This document shows, in pieces, positions 38,206 to 48,144 of a stretch of DNA of 64,000 bases (position 1 is its first letter; the number at the start of each line of letters is the position of its first letter). A program made the translations under genes and the position numbers. Source of the stretch: Microbacterium indicum DSM 19969 (lineage in GTDB: Bacteria > Actinomycetota > Actinomycetes > Actinomycetales > Microbacteriaceae). The notes beneath the pieces are model-generated. The model was not told the DNA's origin and ran no database searches. It saw only the letters and a list, made by a program, of their open reading frames with translations. The stretch is from assembly GCF_000422385.1 (NCBI RefSeq), contig NZ_AULR01000002.1, positions 248,001-312,000 on the forward strand. Direction: 5' to 3'.

Positions 38206-39370
38206 GGACACCATCCTGCCCCGCTGGCCAGGCAGCCGAGACGACCCAGCGCCCGGCGTTGTCGGGCCCGAACGCGAGGGAGCCGCCGACCTCCGCCATG
38301 CGGGCGGCCATGCCCTGTGCGCCGAAGCCGGATCCCGACGCCGCGATCCCGGGCGCCGAGCGCGCCGCCGCGCTGATCACCTCGAGGCGGACCCGCCCCG
38401 GTTCGTACGCGAGCGTGGCCGCGCACCGTGCGCCCGCGGCGTGCTTGGCGATGTTCGTGACGGCCTCGCGCGCGACGGCGGCGAGCGCCCCCGCGACGGG
38501 GGCGGGAACGGCGCGGACCGCGCCCGCGACGTCGAAGTCGATGCCCGCCTCCGCCGCGACGGTCCCGCGCATGACGGCCCCGACCGCCGTCGCGGCGTCG
38601 GTCGAGGAGCCGTCGGCGCGGAGCTCGCGGACCGCCGCCCGCGCCTCCGCGAGGCCGTCCGCGGCGAGAGCTCGCGCCCCCGCGATGCGCCGCGCGACGT
38701 CGTCCCGCGGCGCCGCGCCCTCGATCTCGGCCTGGGCTGCGTCGAGCTGCACGACGAGGCCCCCGAGCGAATGGGCGAGGACGTCGTGCATGTCGCGGGC
38801 GATCCGGGCGCGCTCCTCGAGAGCGGAGCTGCGCGCGGTCTCCTCGACGAGCTCCCGGGTGCGCGCGACGAGCGCGCGATCCGCCTCGCGCTGGCTCCGC
38901 CGCGTGCGGCCCGCGTAGGCAGCGGTCGCGATCCCGGCCAGGACGAGCGCGCTGTACAGGGCGCCGAGCGCGACGGGCTCGGATCCCCACGGCGCCGCGA
39001 TCGCGACGGCGGCGGGAGCCGCGACCGCGAGCGCGGCGGTCCGGAGGCGGATCCCGGGGCTCGCGACGAGGATCGCGATCGACGTGCCGACGAGCGCCCA
39101 GCCGGCCGATGGCGTGAGGTGGTTGAGCGCCGCTCCGCAGAGGCCCGCGGCGACGAGGAGCCCGACGTGGAGGCGGGGGCGCCTGACGGGGTCGGCGAAG
39201 CCGTCCGCGAGGAGCGCGGCGGAGCCCAGCGCGGCGAGCGTCGGGACGAGCGGCCCGCTCGACGCGATGCGGTCGCTGAGCACGGATGCGACGACGAGCA
39301 CGGTCACGACGCGCACCGCGACCCGCGCGGCGGATGACCGGCGCGGGTCGCGGTGCGCGTTCGTCTCCAC
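38195..39370 (-). CDS. Sensor histidine kinase (HisKA_3 type)
   Basis: The protein has 391 residues. The N-terminal half (about 15-165) contains five to six membrane segments with no large outer domain, so it probably senses something in or at the membrane. The dimerisation domain has phosphoacceptor His near 195 in [14 protein letters not shown]. The ATPase domain follows, with [10 protein letters not shown] near 305 and [11 protein letters not shown] near 350. The start is GTG 39370, two bases after the stop of the upstream membrane protein gene. It is paired with the LuxR-type regulator. The stimulus is unknown. Confidence 0.92.
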   Translation of the reverse strand: METNAHRDPRRSSAARVAVRVVTVLVVASVLSDRIASSGPLVPTLAALGSAALLADGFADPVRRPRLHVGLLVAAGLCGAALNHLTPSAGWALVGTSIAILVASPGIRLRTAALAVAAPAAVAIAAPWGSEPVALGALYSALVLAGIATAAYAGRTRRSQREADRALVARTRELVEETARSSALEERARIARDMHDVLAHSLGGLVVQLDAAQAEIEGAAPRDDVARRIAGARALAADGLAEARAAVRELRADGSSTDAATAVGAVMRGTVAAEAGIDFDVAGAVRAVPAPVAGALAAVAREAVTNIAKHAAGARCAATLAYEPGRVRLEVISAAARSAPGIAASGSGFGAQGMAARMAEVGGSLAFGPDNAGRWVVSAAWPAGQDGVHGS

Positions 39371-39372
39371 GG

Positions 39373-39885
39373 TCAGCGAGCGTACTGCGCGGCGGGCTCG
39401 GGCTCGGGCACGGCGCGGCGGACGCGGAGCGCGATGACGACGCCCTGCGTGCCCTTCGCGACGCCGAGCATGAGGAGGATCAGCGCGATCGATCCGGCGA
39501 GGTGCGCTCCGATGAGGTGCGCGACGCCGTCGAGGCCCAGCCGGATCGCGATCATCCCGAACCAGATCCCGAGGCCAGCGGGGCGCAGCCGGGTCGCGAG
39601 CGCGCCGTCGTGCGGGGCGATCTCGACGCAGCGCCCCATCCAGAGCCCCGCGCCGACCGCGAGCGCGAGCTGCACCACGATGAGGACGACGTCGAGCGCG
39701 CCGGCCGTCGACACGAGGGCCCCGGCGCCGGCCGCCGCGCCGAGGCACACGCCGCACACGAGGAGGAAGAGCGGGAGGATCACGAGCTTGCGGGGGACGA
39801 AGCGCCGCCAGGCGAGCTGTCGGAAGGAGATGACGAGGATGGCGACGACGCTGATGGCGACGGAGATGAGGGTCTGTGCGTTCAT
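39373..39885 (-). CDS. Small membrane protein, DUF1453/CcdC-like
   Basis: The protein has 170 residues with about five hydrophobic segments (roughly 5-22, 33-55, 62-82, 105-122, 128-150) and a short polar tail ([15 protein letters not shown]). The layout resembles DUF1453/CcdC-like proteins, but I do not identify a conserved catalytic motif. The start has GGGAGA just upstream. It is the first gene of a three-gene operon with the histidine kinase and response regulator, two bases from the kinase start. It may be the sensory accessory or a target of that system. Confidence 0.7.
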   Translation of the reverse strand: MNAQTLISVAISVVAILVISFRQLAWRRFVPRKLVILPLFLLVCGVCLGAAAGAGALVSTAGALDVVLIVVQLALAVGAGLWMGRCVEIAPHDGALATRLRPAGLGIWFGMIAIRLGLDGVAHLIGAHLAGSIALILLMLGVAKGTQGVVIALRVRRAVPEPEPAAQYAR

Positions 39886-39974
39886 GTCTCCCAGTCTTCG
39901 GAGCGCCGGCCCGCGGGCCCACCACCCGCGGGTGGAGACGGGGTGGAGATCCGCCGACGCGCAGGAACGCGGCC

Positions 39975-39980
39975 TAATCT
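39975..39980 (+). promoter_or_regulatory. -10 box of recO-uppS
   Basis: TAATCT lies six bases before the recO GTG, in line with leaderless transcription. Confidence 0.5.
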
Positions 39981-39986
39981 GGGGAG

Positions 39987-40718
39987 GTGCCCACCTATCG
40001 CGACGACGCCGTTGTGCTGCGCACGCAGAAGCTGGGCGAGGCCGACCGGATCCTCACGCTGCTGACCCGCCAGCACGGATCCGTCCGGGCCGTGGCGAAG
40101 GGCGTGCGCCGCACCTCGAGCAGGTTCGGCGCGCGCGTCGAGCCGTTCATGGCCGTCGACGCCCAGTTCTACATCGGCCGATCGCTCGACATCGTCCAGC
40201 AGGTCGACCAGGTCGGCACGTACGGCGCCGACATCGTGCGCGACTACGCGGCCTACTCGGCGGCGAGCGCGATGGCCGAGGCGGCCGAGAGGATCGTGGG
40301 CGAGGGCGACGCGCAGCCGCAGCAGTTCTTCCTGCTCGTCGGGGCGCTGCGCTCGCTCGCCCGCGGAGAGCACGCGCCGCAGGCGACCCGCGACTCGTAC
40401 CTCCTCCGCGCGCTCGCGATCGCCGGCTGGTCGCTGCAGCTCGACGCCTGCGCGCGGTGCGGCGAGGCGGGTCCGCACGAGCGGTTCTCGGCGCAGCTCG
40501 GCGGCGTCGTGTGCGCGCACTGCGCGCCTGCGGGCACGCCGCGTGTCTCGGCCGACACGATCGAGCTCGTCGGATCCCTGCTCGCGGGCGAGTGGGCGGT
40601 CGTCGACGCGGCGACGGATCAGGACCTCGACCGCGCGGGCGCGCTCGTCGCCGCCTACGCGCAGTTCCACCTCGAGCGCACGTTCCGCTCGCTCGGCTCG
40701 AACGGAAGGCGACCATGA
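39987..40718 (+). CDS. recO: DNA repair protein RecO
   Basis: The protein has 243 residues. The N-terminal OB fold (about 1-80) has [19 protein letters not shown] and a Lys/Arg-rich surface ([13 protein letters not shown]). A zinc-ribbon-like site follows, with Cys pairs in CARCGEAG and CAHCAPAG near residues 155-180. RecO helps load RecA on SSB-coated gaps. The start is GTG 39987. Its stop overlaps the uppS start by four bases, the usual actinobacterial arrangement. Confidence 0.95.
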   Translation: MPTYRDDAVVLRTQKLGEADRILTLLTRQHGSVRAVAKGVRRTSSRFGARVEPFMAVDAQFYIGRSLDIVQQVDQVGTYGADIVRDYAAYSAASAMAEAAERIVGEGDAQPQQFFLLVGALRSLARGEHAPQATRDSYLLRALAIAGWSLQLDACARCGEAGPHERFSAQLGGVVCAHCAPAGTPRVSADTIELVGSLLAGEWAVVDAATDQDLDRAGALVAAYAQFHLERTFRSLGSNGRRP

Positions 40719-41515
40719 GCCCCAAGCCCTACACGCACCCCGACGCCGTGCCGTTCAAGCCGCTCGACTGGACGGGGCTCGAGCCGCCGCGCTTCGCCGG
40801 GCCCGTCCCGAACCACGTCGCGGTCGTGATGGACGGCAATGGCCGCTGGGCCAACAAGCAGGGCCTGCCGCGCACCGAGGGGCACCGGGTCGGCGTCGAC
40901 GCGATGCTCGACGTGATCGCCGGGGCCGTGCAGGCGGGCGTCAAGCACCTCTCGGTCTACGCGTTCTCGACGGAGAACTGGAAGCGTTCGCCCGCCGAGG
41001 TGCGCTTCCTCATGGGGTTCAACCGCGAGGTCCTCCATCGGCACCGCGATCAGCTCAACGAGTGGGGGGTGCGCGTGCGCTGGGCTGGGCGACGCCCGAA
41101 GCTCTGGGGATCCGTCATCAAGGACCTCGAGGCGGCTGAGCGGCTGACGCGCGAGAACACGACGATGACGCTGCAGATGTGCATCAACTACGGCGGGCGC
41201 TGGGAGGTCGTCGATGCGATGCGCGAGATGGCCGAGGAGGTCGCGGCCGGTCGGCTCCGGCCGTCGGCGATCAGCGAGAAGACGATCGCCAGGCACCTCT
41301 ACGTGCCGAACCTGCCGGACGTCGATCTCTTCATCCGATCGGGCGGGGAGCAGCGCACGAGCAACTTCATGCTGTGGGAGTCGGCGTACGCGGAGATGGT
41401 GTTCGACGACGCCCTGTGGCCCGAGTTCACGCGCGAGAACCTCTGGCGCGCGATCCAGCTGTTCCACGCGCGCGACCGCCGCTACGGCGGGGCGGTCGAC
41501 AAGCCGACCGCCTGA
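40715..41515 (+). CDS. uppS: Isoprenyl transferase (undecaprenyl/decaprenyl diphosphate synthase)
   Basis: This 266-residue cis-prenyltransferase builds the polyprenyl carrier for cell-wall synthesis. The catalytic segment [12 protein letters not shown] has Asp40. Other signatures are [12 protein letters not shown] near 87, and [20 protein letters not shown] near 207 with YAEMVFDD after it. The product chain length cannot be told from motifs alone. The gene overlaps recO by four bases. Confidence 0.95.
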   Translation: MSPKPYTHPDAVPFKPLDWTGLEPPRFAGPVPNHVAVVMDGNGRWANKQGLPRTEGHRVGVDAMLDVIAGAVQAGVKHLSVYAFSTENWKRSPAEVRFLMGFNREVLHRHRDQLNEWGVRVRWAGRRPKLWGSVIKDLEAAERLTRENTTMTLQMCINYGGRWEVVDAMREMAEEVAAGRLRPSAISEKTIARHLYVPNLPDVDLFIRSGGEQRTSNFMLWESAYAEMVFDDALWPEFTRENLWRAIQLFHARDRRYGGAVDKPTA

Positions 41516-41518
41516 CGC

Positions 41519-42016
41519 TCAGCGGGGGAGGTTCGCCTCGATCGCGCCGACGATCGCCGCGTCATCGGGCTTCGTCGTGGGGCGGAAGCGCTGGACCTCG
41601 CCCGTCGGGAGGACGAGGAACTTCTCGAAGTTCCACGCGACGGGACCCGCGAGCCCCATCTGGTCCTTCGACTTCTTGAGCGCCTTGTAGAGCGGGGCGG
41701 CGTGCGCGCCGTTCACGCGGATCTTGTCCTGGATCGGGAAGCTCACGCCCCACGTCGTCGAGCAGTACTCGAGGATCTCGTCCATCGACCCCGGCTCCTG
41801 GCCCATGAACTGGTTGCACGGGAACCCGACGACCGTGAGGCCGCGATCGCCGTAGGTGCGCTGCAGCTCCTCGAGCTGCTCGTACTGCGGGGTGAGCCCG
41901 CACTTCGAGGCCACGTTCACGACGAGCACGACGCCGTCGCCGAACTCGGCGAGGGTCTTCTCGGCCCCGTCGGCCGCGGCGAAGGGGATGGATCGGATGT
42001 CGGCGTCAGCGCTCAT
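41519..42016 (-). CDS. Glutathione peroxidase-family thiol peroxidase
   Basis: The protein has 165 residues. The peroxidatic residue is Cys39 in VNVASKCGLT, not selenocysteine. The tetrad partners Gln (FPCNQFMGQEP near 73) and Trp (WNFEKFL near 129) are present. Cys in FPCNQ could be the resolving residue. Actinobacteria of this group lack glutathione in general, so the electron donor is more likely thioredoxin; that is family knowledge. TACCCT six bases before the ATG suggests a leaderless mRNA. It converges on uppS with three bases between the stops. Confidence 0.92.
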   Translation of the reverse strand: MSADADIRSIPFAAADGAEKTLAEFGDGVVLVVNVASKCGLTPQYEQLEELQRTYGDRGLTVVGFPCNQFMGQEPGSMDEILEYCSTTWGVSFPIQDKIRVNGAHAAPLYKALKKSKDQMGLAGPVAWNFEKFLVLPTGEVQRFRPTTKPDDAAIVGAIEANLPR

Positions 42017-42022
42017 ATCCAC

Positions 42023-42028
42023 AGGGTA
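42023..42028 (-). promoter_or_regulatory. -10 box of the peroxidase gene
   Basis: TACCCT lies six bases before the ATG at 42016. Confidence 0.5.
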
Positions 42029-42073
42029 GGGCCGCGCGGCGACCGCCCGGCTCGGATCTGGAAGAATGGGCGG

Positions 42074-43246
42074 GTGACGATCGCCCCTCCCGAGAACCCG
42101 ACGCAGCTGCGCCCCGCGCCCCTGCGCATCGGAGGCATCGAGGTCGACGTCCCCGTGATCCTCGCCCCCATGGCCGGCGTCACCAACATGGCGTTCCGCC
42201 GCCTGTGCCGCGAGTACGGGGCCGGCCTCTACGTGACCGAGATGATCACGACGCGAGCGCTCGTCGAGCGCAACGCCGTGACGATGAAGCTCATCGAGCA
42301 CCACCCGTCCGAGACGCCGCGCTCGATCCAGCTCTACGGCGTCGACCCGCACTACACGGCCGAGGCGGCCCGCATCATCGCGGGCGAGGGCCATGCCGAC
42401 CACATCGACCTGAACTTCGGCTGCCCCGTCCCCAAGGTCACCCGCAAGGGCGGGGGATCCGCCCTGCCCTGGAAGCTCGACCTCTTTCGCGACATCGTGG
42501 GGGGCGCCGTCGACGCGGCGGGCGATGTGCCCGTCACGGTCAAGATGCGCAAGGGCATCGACGACGACCACCTCACCTACCTCGACGCGGGCCGCATCGC
42601 CGAGGAGGTCGGCGCAGCCGCCGTGACGCTCCACGCGCGCACGCTGCAGGAGTCGTACTCGGGCGTCGCCGACTGGTCGGCGATCGCCGCCCTCAAGGAG
42701 CACGTGACGTCGATCCCCGTGCTCGGCAACGGCGACATCTGGAGCGCGGACGACGCCGTGCGCATGATGACCGAGACGGGCGCCGACGGCGTCGTCGTGG
42801 GCCGCGGCTGCCTCGGGCGCCCGTGGCTCTTCGGCGAGCTGGCGCGTGCCTTCGGCGGCGAGGCCCCCGAGGTCGACGCGACGCTCGCCTTCGTCGCCGA
42901 CGCGTTCCGGCGCCACGCCGAGCTGCTCGTCGAGTTCTACGACGACGAGGGCCGCGGCTGCCGCGACATCCGCAAGCACGCCGCGTGGTACTTCAAGGGG
43001 TACCCCGTCGGCGGCGAGATGCGCGGCGCGTTCGCGAAGGTCGATTCGCTCGCCGAGATCGACGACCTCATCGCGCAGCTCGACCTCGACGAGCCGTTCC
43101 CCGGCGACGCCGTCGGCGGGCCGCGGGGGCGCGCGGGCCACCCGCGGCGTCCCGTGCTGCCGCAGGGATGGCTCGCGTCGCGCGCGCTCGACGACGCGCA
43201 GACGGCCGACCTGCAGGAAGCGGAGCTGGACACCAGTGGGGGCTGA
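42074..43246 (+). CDS. dusB: tRNA-dihydrouridine synthase
   Basis: The protein has 390 residues. The FMN barrel has VILAPMAGVTNMAFR near residue 30, the catalytic Cys117 in DLNFGCPVPKVTRK, KMRKGIDDDH near 158, HARTLQ near 190 and GNGDIWSADDA near 218. It reduces uridines to dihydrouridine in tRNA D-loops. The length and motifs fit the DusB-like bacterial group. The start is GTG 42074. The last 11 bases overlap the dGTPase gene. Confidence 0.93.
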   Translation: MTIAPPENPTQLRPAPLRIGGIEVDVPVILAPMAGVTNMAFRRLCREYGAGLYVTEMITTRALVERNAVTMKLIEHHPSETPRSIQLYGVDPHYTAEAARIIAGEGHADHIDLNFGCPVPKVTRKGGGSALPWKLDLFRDIVGGAVDAAGDVPVTVKMRKGIDDDHLTYLDAGRIAEEVGAAAVTLHARTLQESYSGVADWSAIAALKEHVTSIPVLGNGDIWSADDAVRMMTETGADGVVVGRGCLGRPWLFGELARAFGGEAPEVDATLAFVADAFRRHAELLVEFYDDEGRGCRDIRKHAAWYFKGYPVGGEMRGAFAKVDSLAEIDDLIAQLDLDEPFPGDAVGGPRGRAGHPRRPVLPQGWLASRALDDAQTADLQEAELDTSGG

Positions 43247-44564
43247 GCAGGAGAGCGCCTACACGGCGTTCGACCGTCAGCGCTTCGTCGTCGAGCGGCA
43301 CCGCTCCGTGCGGGGCGACTTCGCGCGCGACCGCGCCCGCGTGCTGCACTCGGCCGCGCTGCGCCGCCTCGCCGCGAAGACCCAGGTCCTGAGCCCGGCG
43401 AGCGACGCCGACTTCGCGCGCAACCGCCTGACGCACTCGCTCGAGGTGGCCCAGATCGGCCGCGAGATCGCGACGGCCCTCGGCGTCGACGAGGACATCG
43501 TCGACACGGCCTGCCTGAGCCACGACCTCGGGCATCCTCCCTTCGGGCACAACGGCGAGCGCGCGCTCAACGAGTGGGCGTCCGACATCGGCGGCTTCGA
43601 GGGCAACGCCCAGTCGCTCCGGATCCTCACCCGCCTCGAGGCCAAGGTCCTCGCGGGCGACGGCACGTCGGTGGGCCTGAACCTCACCCGTGCGACGCTC
43701 GACGCGACGGCCAAGTACCCGTGGACGGCAGCCGATCCCGTGCCCGACCCGGGCGGGCGCCTGAAGTTCGGCGTCTACCCCGACGACGAGGACGTCTTCG
43801 CCTGGATGCGCGAGGGCGCCCCCGACCGCGTGCGCAGCATCGAGGCCGAGATCATGGATCTCTCCGACGACATCGCCTACTCGGTGCACGACTTCGAGGA
43901 CGCCGTCGTGAACGGCTACGTCGACGTGGCGGAGCTCGCCGACCCCGTCCAGCACCACCCGCTCGTCGGCAAGATCCAGGCGTGGGTCGGCTACGACTAC
44001 GCGCGCGACGAGCTCGCCGACGCGCTGTACCGGCTCACGCGCCAGCCCATGTGGCTCACGACGTTCGACCGCTCGCGCCGCGACCTCGCGCGCCTCAAGA
44101 ACCTCACGAGCGACCTCATCGGGCGCTTCGCCAGCCGGGCCGTCGAGGCGACCCGCGCGGCGTATCCCGCGACGTCGATGGCGCGGTACGGCGCCCACGT
44201 CGTCGTGCCGCGCGAGATCGAGGTCGAGATCGCGGTCCTCAAGGGCATCATGGGCGCGACGATCGTGACGCTCGACACGCGCCGCTCGGTGTACGTCGAG
44301 CAGCGCGCCGTGCTCACCCGCATCGCCGACGCCCTCTGGACGGCCGACACGCTCTGGTCCTCCGGCGCGGATCAGCTCGACCCGGCGTTCGCCGCCGACT
44401 TCGTCGCGGCGCGCACCGAGGCGGATCGCAAGCGCGTCATCGTCGACCAGGTCGCGAGCCTCACGGATCAGACGGCGGTCGCGTGGCACGCCCGCCTCGT
44501 CGGAGACATCGATCCCGCGTCGGTCGGCATCTGGCTGCGCGCCGCCCAGCCGGTGGCGTCGTAA
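43236..44564 (+). CDS. dgt: Deoxyguanosinetriphosphate triphosphohydrolase-like protein
   Basis: The protein has 442 residues. The HD phosphohydrolase motif is [18 protein letters not shown] near residues 91-108, with His in [13 protein letters not shown] near 68 and Asp in [15 protein letters not shown] near 210. It hydrolyses dNTPs to nucleoside and tripolyphosphate, limiting dNTP pools. The start is GTG 43236, inside the end of dusB. The stop shares one base with the dnaG start. The dus-dgt-dnaG order is conserved in actinobacteria. Confidence 0.94.
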   Translation: MGAEQESAYTAFDRQRFVVERHRSVRGDFARDRARVLHSAALRRLAAKTQVLSPASDADFARNRLTHSLEVAQIGREIATALGVDEDIVDTACLSHDLGHPPFGHNGERALNEWASDIGGFEGNAQSLRILTRLEAKVLAGDGTSVGLNLTRATLDATAKYPWTAADPVPDPGGRLKFGVYPDDEDVFAWMREGAPDRVRSIEAEIMDLSDDIAYSVHDFEDAVVNGYVDVAELADPVQHHPLVGKIQAWVGYDYARDELADALYRLTRQPMWLTTFDRSRRDLARLKNLTSDLIGRFASRAVEATRAAYPATSMARYGAHVVVPREIEVEIAVLKGIMGATIVTLDTRRSVYVEQRAVLTRIADALWTADTLWSSGADQLDPAFAADFVAARTEADRKRVIVDQVASLTDQTAVAWHARLVGDIDPASVGIWLRAAQPVAS

Positions 44565-46408
44565 TGCCGCGCATCCGCCAGGCCGACATCGAAGAGGTCA
44601 AGACCCGCATCAACATCGCCGACATTATCGGCGAGCGCGTCGCCCTCAAGTCGGCGGGCATCGGATCCCTCAAGGGGCTGTGCCCGTTCCACGACGAGAA
44701 GAGCCCGAGCTTCAACGTGCGCCCCGGCCAGGGGTTCTATCACTGCTTCGGGTGCGGCGAGTCGGGCGACGTCTTCACCTTCCTCCGCGAGATGGACCAC
44801 CTGACCTTCGTCGAGGCGGTCGAGAAGGTCGCGGCCCGCATCGGCTTCCAGCTCACCTACGAGGAGGGCGGCGGCCCGGCCCCCGAGACGAGCGGGCGCA
44901 CGCGCCTGTTCGCCGCCAACACCGCCGCGGCCGAGTTCTTCCGCCAGCAGCTGCTGACCCCCGAAGCCGCGCCCGCGCGCGCGTTCCTCGGCGGGCGCGG
45001 CTTCGACCCGGGCGCCGCCGCGCACTTCGGGGTCGGCTACGCGCCCCAGGGATGGGACGGCCTCCTCAAGCACCTCACGGCGCAGGGCTTCCAGCGCGAC
45101 GAGCTCGTCACGGCGGGCCTCCTGTCGACCAACCAGCGCGGCGGCGCGTACGACCGCTTCCGCGGGCGGGTCGTCTGGCCGATCCGCGACGTCACGGGGC
45201 AGACGATCGGCTTCGGCGCGCGCAAGCTCTACGACGACGATCAGGGTCCCAAGTACCTCAACACCCCCGAGACGCCGATCTACAAGAAGAACCAGGTGCT
45301 CTACGGGCTCGACCTCGCGAAGCGCGACATCGCGCGCGGCGATCCCAAGCGCGTCGTGGTGGTCGAGGGCTACACCGACGTCATGGCGGCGCACCTCGCG
45401 GGCGTCACGACGGCCGTCGCGACGTGCGGCACGGCGTTCGGGTCCGAGCACATCACGCTCCTGCGCCGCGTCATGGGCGACGACGACGCCCAGGGCGAGG
45501 TCGTCTTCACCTTCGACGGCGACGAGGCGGGTCAGAAAGCCGCCCTGCGCGCCTTCAGCGAGGCCGACCGCTTCTCGGCGCAGACCTTCGTGGCCGTCGC
45601 GCCCGACGGGCTCGACCCCTGCGACCTCCGGCTGCAGCGGGGCGATGCGGCCGTGCGGGGGCTCCTCGACCACAAGCGTCCGATGTTCGAGTTCGTCATC
45701 GATCGCAAGCTCGCCGGTTTCCCGCTCTCGAGCGTCGAGGGGCGCGTGGGGGCCCTGCGCGCCGCCGCGCCGATCGTCGCCGAGATCCGCGACCGGCTCC
45801 TGCGGCCCGGGTACGAGCGCGTCCTCGCGCAGCGTCTCGGGATGGACCCGACCGACGTGCATCGCGAGGTCGAGCAGGCCGCCCGCGGCGGATCGCGCGC
45901 CGATCGCCGCCGCGAGGGCGCGCCCGAGTCGGTCGCCGCGCCCGCGACGACCCTCGCGACCCTGCCCCGCACGACCGACGTCGCGGTCGAGCGCGACGCG
46001 CTGACGGGGATCCTGCAGTACGGCCACCGCGTCGACCCCGCGCTGCTCCAGCGCGCGCTCTCGTCGACCTTTCGCACGCCGGCGCTCGACCAGGTGCGCC
46101 AGGCGGTCGCGGGCGTCGACCGCACGAAGCAGGGCTGGGGTCAGGCCTCGGTCGACGCGCTCCCGCAGGCGCTCCGGCAGCTCGGGGGAGAGGTGCTCAT
46201 GCGCGACTTCCCCGCCCGCGACGAGGAGCACGCCGCGGTGTCGGCGAACGCGCTGTGCCGTCGCATCGTCGCCCGCTCGCTCCAGGACGAGCAGCGCGAG
46301 CTCGACGGCGCGATCCAGCGCTTCGCTCCCGGCTCCGACGAGTGGCGCGCCGCGAGCGTGCGGCGCCGCGACCTCGAGATCGAGCGACGCCGCCTCACGG
46401 AGGAGTGA
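44564..46408 (+). CDS. dnaG: DNA primase
   Basis: The protein has 614 residues. The N-terminal CHC2 zinc-binding domain has CPFH (Cys40, His43) and CFGCG (Cys61, Cys64). The Toprim catalytic core has [11 protein letters not shown] near 266 and [10 protein letters not shown] near 318. The C-terminal DnaB-interaction domain follows from about 470. It makes RNA primers at the replication fork. The start overlaps the dgt stop by one base, so translation is coupled. Confidence 0.97.
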   Translation: MPRIRQADIEEVKTRINIADIIGERVALKSAGIGSLKGLCPFHDEKSPSFNVRPGQGFYHCFGCGESGDVFTFLREMDHLTFVEAVEKVAARIGFQLTYEEGGGPAPETSGRTRLFAANTAAAEFFRQQLLTPEAAPARAFLGGRGFDPGAAAHFGVGYAPQGWDGLLKHLTAQGFQRDELVTAGLLSTNQRGGAYDRFRGRVVWPIRDVTGQTIGFGARKLYDDDQGPKYLNTPETPIYKKNQVLYGLDLAKRDIARGDPKRVVVVEGYTDVMAAHLAGVTTAVATCGTAFGSEHITLLRRVMGDDDAQGEVVFTFDGDEAGQKAALRAFSEADRFSAQTFVAVAPDGLDPCDLRLQRGDAAVRGLLDHKRPMFEFVIDRKLAGFPLSSVEGRVGALRAAAPIVAEIRDRLLRPGYERVLAQRLGMDPTDVHREVEQAARGGSRADRRREGAPESVAAPATTLATLPRTTDVAVERDALTGILQYGHRVDPALLQRALSSTFRTPALDQVRQAVAGVDRTKQGWGQASVDALPQALRQLGGEVLMRDFPARDEEHAAVSANALCRRIVARSLQDEQRELDGAIQRFAPGSDEWRAASVRRRDLEIERRRLTEE

Positions 46409-46439
46409 TTTCGGCGCGGCTCGGGGCAGGATGGAACCC

Positions 46440-47246
46440 ATGCGCGTTCCCGAGCTGACCGAATGGGCCCTCCGCCTCGACGACGTGAGCGTGACCCGGG
46501 GGAAGGGATCCCGATCCGTCCGGGCCGTCGACGGCGTCACGGCCGAGGTCCCGTACTCCGGGGCGCTCTGCATCGCGGGCCCCACGGGCTCGGGCCGGTC
46601 CTCGCTCCTCGCCGCGCTGTCGGGCGAGAAGACCGACGCCCGCATCGTGGGCGGATCCGCGCGCGTGTGCGGCGTCGACGCGCGCACGCCGGGCCGCGCG
46701 TGCAGCGTCCTGACCTACCGCGTGGGCTACCTCTCGCAGCAGGCGGGCGTCTCGTTCGACCGCGACCTGACGATCGGCGAGATCATCGCGCTCCCTCTCG
46801 TTTCGCGCGGGGCCGAGATCGACGGGCGACGGCTCGAGGTGCGCGTGTCGAACCTGCTCGACGAGGTGCACCTGCCGCTCGGCGTCGCGAACCGCTTCCC
46901 GCACGAGCTCAGCGCCGGAATGCGTCAGCGCGTCGCGCTCGCGCGGGCCCTCGTCATGGACCCGAAGCTGCTCATCGCCGACGAGCCCCTCGCGGGGATC
47001 GACGTCGAGGTGCGGCACGTCGTGCGCGACGCGATCCTGCGCCGTCGCGACGAGTGGGACATGGCGGCTCTCGTCGCCACGAACGACGTCGTCTTCGCTC
47101 ACGAGATCGGCGCCGACCGGATCGTGCTCCGCGAGGGCGCCGCCGTGGCGCGGGCCACGGCCGAGGGCGACGTGTGGGCGACGCCCGGCGAGGAGGAGGC
47201 TCTCGCCTTCCTCGCCGAGGAGGCGACGCGCCCGAACGTCGCCTGA
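46440..47246 (+). CDS. Orphan ABC-type ATP-binding protein, likely degenerate
   Basis: The protein has 268 residues. The P-loop reads GPTGSGRSS, with Arg in place of the Walker A Lys. The Q-loop is YLSQQ, the signature LSAGMRQRVALARA, and Walker B LLIADEPLAGID with the Glu kept. The H-loop reads ATNDVVF, with Asn instead of His. Lys and His changes usually cripple ATP turnover, so it may bind rather than hydrolyse ATP. No permease or binding protein is adjacent. ATG 46440 is preferred over 46431 because AGGA then has normal spacing. A role cannot be assigned; the fold is clear. Confidence 0.8.
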   Translation: MRVPELTEWALRLDDVSVTRGKGSRSVRAVDGVTAEVPYSGALCIAGPTGSGRSSLLAALSGEKTDARIVGGSARVCGVDARTPGRACSVLTYRVGYLSQQAGVSFDRDLTIGEIIALPLVSRGAEIDGRRLEVRVSNLLDEVHLPLGVANRFPHELSAGMRQRVALARALVMDPKLLIADEPLAGIDVEVRHVVRDAILRRRDEWDMAALVATNDVVFAHEIGADRIVLREGAAVARATAEGDVWATPGEEEALAFLAEEATRPNVA

Positions 47247-47271
47247 TTTTCTCGCCGGCCCGACGGTTTGC

Positions 47272-47277
47272 TAAGCT
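47272..47277 (+). promoter_or_regulatory. -10 box of tRNA-Asn
   Basis: TAAGCT lies 31 bases before the mature 5' end of the tRNA, in an otherwise empty 62-base gap. Confidence 0.4.
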
Positions 47278-47308
47278 GTTCGGGTTGCGCACCGCGCAGC
47301 GAGATCAT

Positions 47309-47381
47309 TCCCCTGTAGCTCAATTGGCAGAGCAGCCGGCTGTTAACCGGCAGGTTATTGGTTCGAGTCCAATCGGGGGAG
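47309..47381 (+). tRNA. tRNA-Asn (GTT)
   Basis: This 73-base cloverleaf has acceptor TCCCCTG/CGGGGGA, anticodon stem GCCGG/CCGGC and anticodon loop CTGTTAA with anticodon GTT. The T arm is ATTGG/CCAAT around TTCGAGT. The 3' CCA is not encoded. Confidence 0.97.
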
Positions 47382-47384
47382 CAC

Positions 47385-47425
47385 GAATCGAAGGCCTCCA
47401 CCAGCGTGGGGGCCTTCGTCGATTC
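47385..47425 (+). terminator. Terminator of tRNA-Asn
   Basis: GAATCG/CGATTC and AAGGCC/GGCCTT plus CCAC/GTGG form a long stem with a three-base bulge and a four-base loop, directly after the tRNA. Confidence 0.8.
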
Positions 47426-47459
47426 CGGAGCGCGACGTTCCCCGATCAGGAGGCCCCGA

Positions 47460-48008
47460 ATGAGCGACGACACCTACACCGTGGCGACCGACGGGGCGTG
47501 CCAGGGGAACCCGGGCCCGACGGGCTGGGCGTGGGTCGGGGAGGACGGCCGCTGGGCGGCCGGATCCATCGTGCAGGGCACGAACAACATCGGCGAGCTC
47601 ACGGCGCTCCTGCGCGCGATCACGGATCACGCCGACGTCGCGCACCTCCGCGTGCAGGCCGACTCGAAGTACGCGATCGACACGTACTCGTCCTGGATGG
47701 ACGCGCACCGGCGCCGCGGTTGGAAGACGGCGTCCAAGCAGCCCACGAAGAACCGGGACCTGCTCGAGAAGCTCATCGAGGCACGCGACGCCCGCCGGGA
47801 GGCCGGGCTGCCCGATGTCGAGCTCGAATGGGTGCGCGGACACAACGGCCATCTGCTCAACGGATGGGCCGACGAGCGTTGCGTCCGCGCCGCGACGCAC
47901 GCCGCGAAGGGCCTCGCGCACGAGTGGTCGACCGACGCCGGCCAGGAACCCGTCGACGTCACGACGGCCGCGCCCTCGGCCGGCGAGGACAGGCCCCGCC
48001 GACGCTGA
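47460..48008 (+). CDS. rnhA: Ribonuclease HI family protein
   Basis: The protein has 182 residues. The four acidic catalytic residues are visible: Asp11 in VATDGACQGNPG, Glu in NNIGELTAL near 47, Asp in QADSKYAID near 68 and Asp in NGWADERCV near 132. It removes RNA from RNA-DNA hybrids. A tail of about 40 residues after the core is Pro/Ala/Arg-rich and probably disordered. AGGAGG six bases before the ATG is a strong ribosome site. Confidence 0.93.
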   Translation: MSDDTYTVATDGACQGNPGPTGWAWVGEDGRWAAGSIVQGTNNIGELTALLRAITDHADVAHLRVQADSKYAIDTYSSWMDAHRRRGWKTASKQPTKNRDLLEKLIEARDARREAGLPDVELEWVRGHNGHLLNGWADERCVRAATHAAKGLAHEWSTDAGQEPVDVTTAAPSAGEDRPRRR

Positions 48009-48144
48009 TGGGAGCGGCCTCGCGCCTGCGAGGTTCCGATGACGCGGATCTGCGGATCCGAAGTCCCGCGTGTACGGCTTGGCGGCGCGGCGGGAACGCG
48101 GGAGAGTACCGGTTCGGCAGCGATTCGACCGAAGGGCTCCTCCC

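Noticed and set aside
48070-48144. Upstream ATG for the sulfotransferase-like gene
   Set aside because: The added 25 residues are Arg-rich without conservation-like features, and the P-loop strand normally lies at the very N-terminus.
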